Positions 1 through 6,158 of a stretch of 7,655 bases of DNA are shown here, piece by piece. The first letter of the stretch is position 1. Each line of letters starts with the position of its first letter. The position numbers and the translations under genes were made by a program. Source of the DNA: Lachnospiraceae bacterium (GTDB taxonomy: Bacteria > Bacillota > Clostridia > Lachnospirales > Lachnospiraceae); assembly GCA_003520105.1 (NCBI GenBank), contig DOVL01000068.1:1-7655 (forward strand), written 5' to 3'. The notes beneath the pieces are model-generated. The model saw only the letters and a program-made list of their open reading frames with translations, was not told the DNA's origin and did no database searches.

Positions 1-1163
1 GCTCCGCACTTCATGAGTTCATCTGTTGCAAAACCTATCTCCTCGCCGGTCATGTCATCTATATTACATTCCAGAGTACAGATACGATCAGCGTGATCAA
101 CAGCACTTACATGAAATTCCGGATCCGTTAATACATCATTCTGATTTGATGCACAGGTATTATTCTTTAACTCTTCTCCCAGCATCACTCTCACACAGTT
201 TGCGGCTTCAAAATCCTTCTTCCCCATTCCGTAACCGATTCGTCCGGCTGCCATCACAGGCATATTTCCAAATTCATCCGCAAAGGTTTTGATAAGTGCC
301 GCACCGGTCGGTGTACAGAGCTCACCTTCTATCCTTCCGCTATACACAGGAATACCCTTTAAAATAAATGCGGTTGCAGGTGCAGGAACCGGAAGTATTC
401 CATGCATACAGTGAACCTTTCCGAACCCTGTTGCAATCGGAGATACAACAACCTTATCAGGCTTGATCATATCCATAAGTATGCATACTGAAGTGATATC
501 AGCCACCGCGTCCATTGTACCGACCTCGTGAAAATGAATCTCCTCCACAGTTCTTCCGTGTGCACTGCTCTCCGCCTCAGCAATCAGATTATAAACTGCA
601 ATGATCTTATCTTTCACTTCCCGGGAAGTATCAAATTCGCCCACCATATCTCTTATATCCTGCATGGATGTATGATGATGGTGGTGATGCTCGTGATTGT
701 GGTCATGATCATGATGATGGTGTTCATGGTCGTGTTCTTCATGATCATGATGTTCATGATGGTGGTCATAGTCGTCATGATGGTGATCATGGTCATGATA
801 GTGTTCGTGGTCATCATGGTCGCTATGTTCATGATCGTAATCATCATGATGGTCATGATCATCATGATGGTGATGGTCGTGCCCCTCATGTTCATGATAG
901 TTTTCGTGGTCATCATGATCATCTTCGTGGTGATGATCGTGTGAGTGTTCCTCCTCACCATCAACAATTACACGAAAATGTGTCCCGGTGATCCCGCATT
1001 TCACGGATTTCTCCACACTCACAGCAACCTTCTTATCAACAAATATTTTATTTATCTTATCAATGAATTCTTTCTTCTTGTTGCCATCCAGAAGTTCATA
1101 TAAAGCGGCCGTAAGCATATCTCCTGCCGCCCCCATTCCAAGATCAAAATATAAAACCTTCAT
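1..1163 (-). CDS. larC: LarC, nickel-pincer cofactor nickel insertase (3' end beyond window)
   Basis: LarC is the CTP-dependent cyclometallase that inserts nickel into the sulfurated pyridinium nucleotide as the last step of NPN cofactor synthesis. The visible 387 codons start MKVLYFDLGMGAAGDM, the usual LarC opening. They then carry a huge His/Asp/Glu insert (residues 73-164), HFHEVGTMDAVADI (210-223), LPVPAPAT (257-264), ELCTPTGAAL (281-290), GYGMGKKDF (310-318) and, at the start of the LarC2 half, LECNIDDMTGEE (364-375). The frame is open throughout, so the LarC1-LarC2 junction (about 328-362) needs no frameshift, unlike the L. plantarum gene. The start ATG has GAAGGAG ten bases upstream. 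The gene lies 63 bases after larB and is probably co-transcribed with larE and larB. The C-terminal part lies outside the window. Family assignment is secure from the motifs; nickel storage by the insert is inference. Confidence 0.95.
   Translation of the reverse strand, partial: MKVLYFDLGMGAAGDMLTAALYELLDGNKKKEFIDKINKIFVDKKVAVSVEKSVKCGITGTHFRVIVDGEEEHSHDHHHEDDHDDHENYHEHEGHDHHHHDDHDHHDDYDHEHSDHDDHEHYHDHDHHHDDYDHHHEHHDHEEHDHEHHHHDHDHNHEHHHHHHTSMQDIRDMVGEFDTSREVKDKIIAVYNLIAEAESSAHGRTVEEIHFHEVGTMDAVADITSVCILMDMIKPDKVVVSPIATGFGKVHCMHGILPVPAPATAFILKGIPVYSGRIEGELCTPTGAALIKTFADEFGNMPVMAAGRIGYGMGKKDFEAANCVRVMLGEELKNNTCASNQNDVLTDPEFHVSAVDHADRICTLECNIDDMTGEEIGFATDELMKCG
672..947 (-). repeat. Low-complexity His/Asp/Glu-coding tract inside larC
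   Basis: This stretch encodes LarC residues 73-164. By direct count, 48 of the 92 residues are His; nearly all the rest are Asp or Glu, with a few Tyr, Asn, Ser and one Gly. It ends in HHHHHH just before TSMQDIRDMV, where LarC proteins often have a short His-rich loop. This therefore looks like an expansion of a native loop rather than a foreign domain. The DNA is built from CAT/CAC and GAT/GAC codons and contains five TGATCA palindromes. As a result the opposite strand also reads as His/Asp-rich in one frame and Met/Val-rich in another; those are shadows. No exact long tandem unit is seen. The tract is an irregular HD/HE mixture. Confidence 0.95.
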
Positions 1164-1173
1164 GATCTTCTTA

Positions 1174-1180
1174 CTCCTTC
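1174..1180 (-). promoter_or_regulatory. larC ribosome binding site
   Basis: GAAGGAG lies ten bases upstream of the larC ATG (1163). It fixes the start of the partial gene, which cannot be judged from its full length here. Confidence 0.75.
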
Positions 1181-1226
1181 AAAACTGTAACATCGCTGTA
1201 TTCCGAGCCATCCCGATCAGTTTCCA

Positions 1227-2045
1227 TCACATATGATTTATCATACTGGCCTGATAAGCAGCGCCAAAACCGTTATCGATATTTACAACAGACACTCCGC
1301 TTGCGCAGCTGTTAAGCATTGACAGCAGCGCTGAAAGTCCTTCAAACGAAGCACCATATCCTACACTTGTAGGCACTGCGATCACCGGGCAGGATGCAAG
1401 TCCTCCGACTACGCTCGCCAGCGCCCCCTCCATTCCGGCAATTGCTATTATCACTCTTGCACCCATGATCTCGTCGATATGAGCCAGCAGTCTGTGAAGT
1501 CCGGCAACCCCTGCATCGTAGATCCTCACGACCCTGTTTCCAAGAAATTCAGCTGTTCTTGCAGCCTCTTCAGCCACCGGTATATCACTTGTTCCGGCCG
1601 TTATCACTGCTATATATCCTTCCGAATCAACCGACAGATTACCGCCTATTATTGCCAGGCGTGCGTCCTCAAAATAGATATACTCGGTTTCTAATACACC
1701 GGTCATGGTACTGTCAGAATCTGAATCCTTCATATCCTTTTCTACAGGCACGTCAGACAGCCCCAGCAAGCCCTTCAATTCATACGATTTATCACTGTCT
1801 ATCCTCGTGATCAGGATATTCCTCTGGCCGTTTTCAAGCATAGCCTTAGCGATAGCTGCAATCTGCTCCGATGTTTTTCCGGCTCCGTAGATCACCTCAT
1901 GCGCTCCTTGTCGCAGTTTCCTGTGAGTGTCCAGCTTGGCAAAATCCATCTCAACGAAGGGTTCCTTTCTAAGGAAACTCAGAACCTCATCCTCGCTGCA
2001 CTGCCCGGTTTTGTATCTTTCAAGTAAATCTTTTATATCATTCAT
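1227..2045 (-). CDS. larB: LarB, pyridinium-3,5-biscarboxylic acid mononucleotide synthase
   Basis: LarB starts NPN cofactor synthesis. It carboxylates C5 of the pyridinium ring of nicotinic acid adenine dinucleotide and cleaves the phosphoanhydride, releasing AMP. The 272-aa protein has a helical N-terminal part and a PurE-like C-terminal domain with VITAGTSDIPVAEEA (148-162), a DAGVAGLHRLL stretch (177-187), AIAGMEGALASVVGGL (201-216) and CPVIAVPTSVGYGASF (219-234). Cys219 sits where the LarB catalytic cysteine (Cys221 in L. plantarum) is expected. The protein is somewhat longer than the roughly 250 aa usual for LarB. The extra residues appear to be an acidic Ser/Asp-rich insertion around 97-120. 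The ATG directly abuts the larE stop (TAGATG), and its purine-rich ribosome binding site lies within the end of larE, so translation is probably coupled. Confidence 0.95.
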   Translation of the reverse strand: MNDIKDLLERYKTGQCSEDEVLSFLRKEPFVEMDFAKLDTHRKLRQGAHEVIYGAGKTSEQIAAIAKAMLENGQRNILITRIDSDKSYELKGLLGLSDVPVEKDMKDSDSDSTMTGVLETEYIYFEDARLAIIGGNLSVDSEGYIAVITAGTSDIPVAEEAARTAEFLGNRVVRIYDAGVAGLHRLLAHIDEIMGARVIIAIAGMEGALASVVGGLASCPVIAVPTSVGYGASFEGLSALLSMLNSCASGVSVVNIDNGFGAAYQASMINHM

Positions 2046-2861
2046 CTACTGTACTTTCTTCTCTTCCTCTTCGGTCTCCTCGCCTACTGTTTTGTAGCCG
2101 TTCAGATCAACTGTAACGTATTTAAATCCGAGATCCTTGAACTTCTCATTGATAACCCTTCGGCTCACTTCTCTTACAGTGAATTCAATATCCGCAGGAA
2201 GAACCTCGATACGCACAAGGACTCCACCATGAACACGAACTCTGTACTGCTTCAGCCCGAGAGATCTGAGAACCTCTTCAGCCTTCTCGATCCTTCCAAG
2301 AAGCTCCGGAGTGATCTTCTCACCGGTCGGAACTCTCGTTGCCAGACATGAGAATGAATTCTTGTCAAAGGTCGGAACATTCAGCATCTTCGAATAATTT
2401 CTGATCTCATTTTTCGTAAAACCATATGCAAGCAGTGGGCTGAGGATTCCAAGCTCCTGAACCGCTCTGAAACCAGGTCTGTAATCCTGCATATCATCCT
2501 TATTGGTTCCTTCGATAACTGTGTCTATTCCATTATCGGCAGCAATCTCCTTAATCCTGCCAAAGATATATTTCTTGCAGTAATAGCATCTCTCATCAAC
2601 ATTCTGAACATACTCCGGAATCTTGTATTCCTCAGAGTCAAATATGATATGTCTGATGCCCTCAGCCTTGCAGTAATCCTCTGCTTCCTTGATCTCAACG
2701 CCCGGAACCCCCGGTGATTTTGCCGTGATCGCAAGGCATTTATCGCCAAGCAGTTCATGACATATCTTGAGCAGGAACGTTGAATCAACGCCTGCCGAGA
2801 AAGCAACCGCAATACTGTCAAATCTGTTCAGATAGTTTCTGAGTCCTTCGTATTTTTCCAT
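2046..2861 (-). CDS. larE: LarE, ATP-dependent sulfur transferase for NPN cofactor
   Basis: LarE adenylates the carboxylates of pyridinium-3,5-biscarboxylic acid mononucleotide and converts them to thiocarboxylates. The 271-aa protein belongs to the PP-loop ATP pyrophosphatase superfamily: AVAFSAGVDSTFLLK (18-32) is the PP-loop, with Ala in place of the first Gly of SGGVDS. Three cysteines stand out. RCYYCKK supplies Cys92 and Cys95, and SCLATRVP supplies Cys172, which aligns with the sacrificial Cys176 of L. plantarum LarE. A three-cysteine set is what is described for LarE proteins that bind a [4Fe-4S] cluster and work catalytically, so this copy probably belongs to that class (inference). 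The start has AAGGGGTG (2866-2873) just upstream. The Glu/Lys-rich C-terminus (EETEEEEKKVQ) is encoded by the purine run that also serves larB as ribosome binding site. Confidence 0.95.
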   Translation of the reverse strand: MEKYEGLRNYLNRFDSIAVAFSAGVDSTFLLKICHELLGDKCLAITAKSPGVPGVEIKEAEDYCKAEGIRHIIFDSEEYKIPEYVQNVDERCYYCKKYIFGRIKEIAADNGIDTVIEGTNKDDMQDYRPGFRAVQELGILSPLLAYGFTKNEIRNYSKMLNVPTFDKNSFSCLATRVPTGEKITPELLGRIEKAEEVLRSLGLKQYRVRVHGGVLVRIEVLPADIEFTVREVSRRVINEKFKDLGFKYVTVDLNGYKTVGEETEEEEKKVQ

Positions 2862-2882
2862 ATTACACCCCTTATTCTTTCT

Positions 2883-2900
2883 AAAAACGCCCCCGTTTTT
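2883..2900 (-). other. Short inverted repeat after cbiA (weak terminator candidate)
   Basis: AAAAACG and CGTTTTT form a perfect 7-bp stem around a GGGG loop, 35 bases beyond the cbiA stop and 22 bases before the larE start. The T run is part of the stem and only two pairs are G-C, so termination would be weak. It could partly separate the corrinoid and Lar genes, or be a hairpin in the larE leader. Confidence 0.3.
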
Positions 2901-2905
2901 TATTA

Positions 2906-2938
2906 ATATTATCAGTTACTAAATATATATTTACTCAA
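2906..2938 (-). promoter_or_regulatory. Possible larE promoter with AT palindrome
   Basis: TTGAGT (2933-2938) and GATAAT (2908-2913) are spaced by 19 bases, slightly wide for a sigma-A promoter; TAATAT one half-step later is an alternative -10. The spacer contains the perfect 14-base palindrome TAAATATATATTTA (2920-2933). The region is very AT-rich, so chance matches are likely. If real, larE-larB-larC could be transcribed apart from the corrinoid genes. Confidence 0.25.
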
Positions 2939-4314
2939 AGATTATTATATCTTCGATAATTTTCCGCTTCCTCAATAAAGTGGTACACGTAATTCGGATT
3001 GGACGGATAATAGATGTGTGGGAAGCCCATCCACGAAACCGGTCCGGCCTTGATAGCATCCCAGCTGCTGCCCGAAACAGGCTTACTTACGATGCAGGAC
3101 ATTCCGTTATCGGTACTGTCATAGTAGTGGAACTCATGTCCTCTTATCGTTTCACCGCTGTTCAGGAACCGCTTCTCCTTCTCTTCGATATTTACATATC
3201 CGAACCGGACGAGATGCCCCGTATTCCTGCATTTGGCATGTATCACACCGCACATCTTGTACTCGGCACCGTTATCATCCACGATGCTGTCGTGCAGATA
3301 CATAAAGCCACCACATTCGGCGATCACAGGCATTCCTCCGTTTATCGCATCCCTGACACTGTTTATCATATTCAGATTCCGTGAAAGCTCCTTCAGATGA
3401 AGCTCAGGATACCCACCGTAAAAGATAAGTCCGCAAAGCTTTTCCGGAAGTATATCGTCCCTTATCGGTGAGAAAGGAACAAGTTCTGCGCCTGCCTCCT
3501 TAAGCATCCTCAGGTTGTCCTCATAGAAGAAGCTGAACGCATCATCACGCGCAATTCCTATCCTTACAGGCCTGTCAGCAGCGACCTTGTCCACCTCAAA
3601 TTTGTAAGCCGGAAGTGACTCCGCAACGCCTGAGATCCTGACAAGTTCCCGAAGATCGATCGTATTCTCCATGATCCTCACAAGTGATTCAAGGGTAGCC
3701 GAGAAACCTGCAATCTCCTCCGGAGCCTTCAGCCCGAGATGCCTGCTTTCAAACTTCAGATCCTTGTCATAAGGAATATATCCTACGCAGCTGATACCAA
3801 GCTCGCTCCTTATGAGAGGCTCGATTATCTTATACACTTTTTCACTCATTTTATTGAATATAACGCCCTTGATCAGGTGCTCTCTGTCATACCGGAGAAA
3901 ACCTGAAACGAGCGGGACGATGGATCTGCTCATTCCGTGAGCATCCACCACAAGAATTATCGGAATACGAAGCTTATCAGCAAGATCATAGGAAGATCCC
4001 TCCTCCTTGATGCCTCCAAGTCCGTCATAAAGTCCCATGACACCTTCAACAACCGAGATGTCATGATTATAATTATCCTCAGGCCGCTGATACAGCGCCC
4101 TTGTCATATCTTTTCCTGTAAAATACGTATCAAGATTTCTCGATGGTATACCGAGAACTCTTCTGTGAAACATCGGATCGATGTAATCGGGACCGCACTT
4201 GAACGCACGCGGTTTGTAACCCTTCTTCTTCAGAAGACTTATAACGCCGCATGTAATAAGTGTCTTGCCGCTGCCCGATCCCGGAGCTGCGATCATAAAT
4301 GCCGGTTCTCTCAT
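2935..4314 (-). CDS. cbiA: CbiA, cobyrinate a,c-diamide synthase
   Basis: CbiA uses ATP and glutamine (or ammonia) to amidate the c then a side chains of cobyrinic acid in the cytoplasm. The 459-aa length is usual for the family. The N-terminal dethiobiotin-synthetase-like domain has the P-loop APGSGSGKT (10-18), FKCGPDYIDPMFH (38-50), and VVEGVMGLYDG (88-98). The C-terminal glutamine amidotransferase domain has YGGYPELHLKELSRN (299-313), the nucleophile Cys334 in IAECGGFMYL, RGHEFHY (391-397), and the presumed triad His433 in FPHIYYPSNP. The start is preceded by TAGGGGGT with a five-base spacer. It follows cbiET and a small ORF in the same direction. A nickel-sirohydrochlorin a,c-diamide synthase (CfbB) is a related family, but the CbiET neighbour favours the cobalamin role. 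Confidence 0.95.
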   Translation of the reverse strand: MREPAFMIAAPGSGSGKTLITCGVISLLKKKGYKPRAFKCGPDYIDPMFHRRVLGIPSRNLDTYFTGKDMTRALYQRPEDNYNHDISVVEGVMGLYDGLGGIKEEGSSYDLADKLRIPIILVVDAHGMSRSIVPLVSGFLRYDREHLIKGVIFNKMSEKVYKIIEPLIRSELGISCVGYIPYDKDLKFESRHLGLKAPEEIAGFSATLESLVRIMENTIDLRELVRISGVAESLPAYKFEVDKVAADRPVRIGIARDDAFSFFYEDNLRMLKEAGAELVPFSPIRDDILPEKLCGLIFYGGYPELHLKELSRNLNMINSVRDAINGGMPVIAECGGFMYLHDSIVDDNGAEYKMCGVIHAKCRNTGHLVRFGYVNIEEKEKRFLNSGETIRGHEFHYYDSTDNGMSCIVSKPVSGSSWDAIKAGPVSWMGFPHIYYPSNPNYVYHFIEEAENYRRYNNL

Positions 4315-4383
4315 ATTTACCCCCTAACCGCTACAGCTTCCCCATATTACTGCAACTGATCTGACGAAAACCCGTTTATTCAA

Positions 4384-4461
4384 CTACACCGCTTTTCCTA
4401 TCATTGCGATAAAATCCATCGGAGAAACTCTTGAACTGTCAAGATCATGCAAAATATTCAT
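4384..4461 (-). CDS. Unrecognised 25-aa ORF between cbiET and cbiA
   Basis: ATG to TAG gives a 25-residue peptide beginning MNILHDLDSSRVSP and ending DFIAMIGKAV. I do not recognise it. It is preceded by AGGAGG seven bases upstream (4469-4474), the best Shine-Dalgarno sequence in the corrinoid block. Past the TAG the same frame stays open for 19 more codons and ends at a second TAG (4324-4326) that overlaps the cbiA ribosome binding site. It could be a leader peptide coupling translation into cbiA, the remnant of a decayed gene, or a real small protein. It is too short for composition tests by eye; the ribosome binding site is the main support. Confidence 0.45.
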   Translation of the reverse strand: MNILHDLDSSRVSPMDFIAMIGKAV

Positions 4462-4468
4462 GCCAACC

Positions 4469-4474
4469 CCTCCT
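4469..4474 (-). promoter_or_regulatory. Strong Shine-Dalgarno for the 25-aa ORF
   Basis: AGGAGG followed by GGTTGGC and then ATG. It is stronger than the GGGG-type sites in front of cbiET, cbiA and larE, which is unexpected if the ORF were a chance one. Confidence 0.6.
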
Positions 4475-4490
4475 CGCCAAATCATATATC

Positions 4491-4511
4491 TTCAAACACC
4501 TGAAGTTTGAA
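4491..4511 (-). other. Perfect inverted repeat between cbiET and the small ORF
   Basis: TTCAAAC and GTTTGAA flank a seven-base spacer, 20 bases after the cbiET stop. No T tract follows on the minus strand, so it is not a standard terminator. It may be an mRNA-processing or stabilising hairpin. A TATGAT hexamer follows closely, so it could instead be an operator over a weak internal promoter. Confidence 0.4.
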
Positions 4512-4531
4512 TGATTATTATCGTTATCTGA

Positions 4532-6013
4532 TTATAATGTAAAAGCTGCGATCATAATAGGATTCTCAGCCTTCATCTCGTATCTTCCGTCCTGCTGAAC
4601 CAGCCGTGATACACTTATTTCAACAATGTCCGGCTCCGTAAAGATACCTTCACTGAGCATATCAAGTATCTCATTCCTGGTCCGTTCGGTAATGGCCGTG
4701 ATACATGCTCGGATTGTTCTGCCATTAGTCCTTAACAGATTTATTATATCACGAAGACGGCCTTCTGTTCCACCTATAAATACTCTGTCAGGCGGATTAT
4801 TTTTCAGAAAATCACTGTCTAAAATATCTGCCGCATCACCTGCTATCGGTATGATATTATGAACCCCGAAACGCTCCATATTTCTCTTGAGCAGCTCTAT
4901 CCTCTCCGGCTTCTTCTCGAAGGCTATAACCCTGATCGTAGGAGACACTCCGGCAACATCTATAGTCACCCCACCGGCGCCGCTGCCGATGTCATAGAAT
5001 GTACATCCTTCGAAGAGTCTCAGTTTACTGAGAACCACTTCTCTGATCTCTTCCTTGGTGATCGGCACATGCTCCTCACGTAAATATCTGCTCGTTGGTA
5101 TACCGTAAGAAAGTGGTTTTCTTTCAGGTGCCGGATCATGAATAAATGCGGTATACAGACCCTCCGGCAGCTCATTTATAACTCCGGAAATATCGGAAGG
5201 ATTCTCTCCGAAATCCCGCTTTGAACAATCTATTTTTACGATCCTCTCATCCGGATATGACAGCCTGTAGCCCAGCCACAACTCCGATCCTTCACTATTC
5301 TTTACACCGTCAGTCACTGCATGCACAGAACTGCCGAGCCTCCTCATACTATCAGACTGAAGAGCTTCTGCCAGCCTTCTCACATCCTTTGCCCCTGAGA
5401 GAAGTACAAAGGTTTTCTCAGAAAATCTTGCCGAAGCGATAACCTTACCAATCTCCTCATCAAAATTCCTTCCGTGAAGACTGAATATTGCGGCATCCTG
5501 CCATGAAACCTTAAGTCTTGAAGCAAGATATGAAACAGAAGAAATCCCCGGCTTGATATCTATATTTATTGCCAGTTCCGGATCAGTTTTTTTTCTCTCT
5601 ACTGCCCACTCAGTAAGCCTGCGATAAGCCTTCTCGGCGCCGCTGTAAAAGCCTGAATCACCGGAATAAATAAACACAGCCTTATACACACTTTCATCCG
5701 GCCACGACAGTGTATTCCTGCCATTCTTCTCCGGCCACGGCAGATCATTCAAACCACTGTCATTCTCATCACCGGGATTACCAACTCGAATCCTGTCACC
5801 ATTACAGATAACATTATTCAAAACATCGATCATATCCTCAACCCTGTAGGTATCGACGATCTTCTGGACAGAACTGTCAGCGAAGGGACTGCTGAGCCTC
5901 TCCGCTCCGAAAACAATATCCGCCTTTTTTATTATATTTTTAACCTCTTCTGTCAGGCAGGACTCGTTTCCCATTCCTGCTCCGACCAGAGTAATCTCAA
6001 TCTCGTACTTCAT
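4532..6013 (-). CDS. cbiET: CbiET fusion, cobalt-precorrin C5,C15-methyltransferase (decarboxylating)
   Basis: This fused enzyme methylates C5 (CbiE half) and methylates C15 with decarboxylation of the C12 acetate (CbiT half) on the corrin ring, using S-adenosylmethionine. It is the CobL-type arrangement. Numbering from the chosen ATG gives 493 aa. The CbiE tetrapyrrole-methylase domain has LVGAGMG (9-15), SGDSGFYSG (117-125) and IKPGISSVSYLASRL (153-167). The CbiT domain starts near GIPTSRYLREEHVPITKEE (304-322) and has the SAM-binding YDIGSGAGGVTID (340-352). It is longer than the 400-430 aa usual for such fusions, mainly through a polar insertion at about 72-109. An in-frame TTG at 6037 would add eight residues but has no ribosome binding site. 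The ATG at 6013 has GGGG (6021-6024) seven bases upstream, matching cbiA and larE. Confidence 0.93.
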   Translation of the reverse strand: MKYEIEITLVGAGMGNESCLTEEVKNIIKKADIVFGAERLSSPFADSSVQKIVDTYRVEDMIDVLNNVICNGDRIRVGNPGDENDSGLNDLPWPEKNGRNTLSWPDESVYKAVFIYSGDSGFYSGAEKAYRRLTEWAVERKKTDPELAINIDIKPGISSVSYLASRLKVSWQDAAIFSLHGRNFDEEIGKVIASARFSEKTFVLLSGAKDVRRLAEALQSDSMRRLGSSVHAVTDGVKNSEGSELWLGYRLSYPDERIVKIDCSKRDFGENPSDISGVINELPEGLYTAFIHDPAPERKPLSYGIPTSRYLREEHVPITKEEIREVVLSKLRLFEGCTFYDIGSGAGGVTIDVAGVSPTIRVIAFEKKPERIELLKRNMERFGVHNIIPIAGDAADILDSDFLKNNPPDRVFIGGTEGRLRDIINLLRTNGRTIRACITAITERTRNEILDMLSEGIFTEPDIVEISVSRLVQQDGRYEMKAENPIMIAAFTL

Positions 6014-6043
6014 ATTTGTTCCCCAATTACTACGCAATTTATC

Positions 6044-6061
6044 AACACATTATTGTGTGTT
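6044..6061. other. Inverted repeat in the cbiET leader
   Basis: AACACA and TGTGTT flank six bases. On the plus strand a T tract follows, giving a terminator-like look, but no plus-strand gene leads into it. On the minus strand it would be a small hairpin about 30 bases before the cbiET start. Confidence 0.35.
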
Positions 6062-6085
6062 TTTTTAACATTTGATGAATCTCTA

Positions 6086-6126
6086 TTTGACGTATCAAAC
6101 TGAATAACTTTATCCATTCTGAATAA
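6086..6126 (-). promoter_or_regulatory. Operator-like repeats at the cbiET transcription start
   Basis: Read on the minus strand, two TTATTCAG octamers (6119-6126 and 6100-6107) repeat at a 19-base period directly downstream of the -10 box. They are followed by the inverted repeat TTTGA-TACG-TCAAA (6086-6099). Such repeats around the start point could bind a repressor. No known metal or cobalamin regulator site is recognised. Confidence 0.3.
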
Positions 6127-6127
6127 T

Positions 6128-6157
6128 ATTTTATCAGAGCAACGGGTGATTTTTCAA
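6128..6157 (-). promoter_or_regulatory. Promoter for the cbiET operon
   Basis: TTGAAA (6152-6157) and TAAAAT (6128-6133) are spaced by 18 bases, and TG precedes the -10 as TGATAAAAT, an extended -10. Each hexamer matches the sigma-A consensus at five of six positions. It begins just after the upstream terminator T tract and would give a leader of roughly 105 bases. Confidence 0.6.
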
Positions 6158-6158
6158 C

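Noticed and set aside
26..292. Plus-strand 88-codon ORF at the left edge
   Set aside because: It lies antisense to larC, whose motifs GYGMGKKDF and LECNIDDM are encoded there on the minus strand.
668..991. Plus-strand 107-codon His/Asp-rich ORF, and overlapping Met/Val-rich or Thr/Met-rich ORFs, over the same DNA
   Set aside because: They arise because the ATGATCAT-type codons of larC are nearly self-complementary. larC motifs continue on both sides in the minus frame, and the other frames have no ribosome binding sites or family motifs.
6014..6037. Upstream TTG start for cbiET adding eight residues
   Set aside because: No Shine-Dalgarno precedes the TTG, while the ATG at 6013 has GGGG seven bases upstream and begins directly at the conserved CbiE N-terminus.
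6044..6067. Plus-strand terminator (AACACA/TGTGTT hairpin followed by T's)
   Set aside because: No plus-strand gene lies upstream of it and the stem is short and AT-rich, so it is kept only as an inverted repeat.
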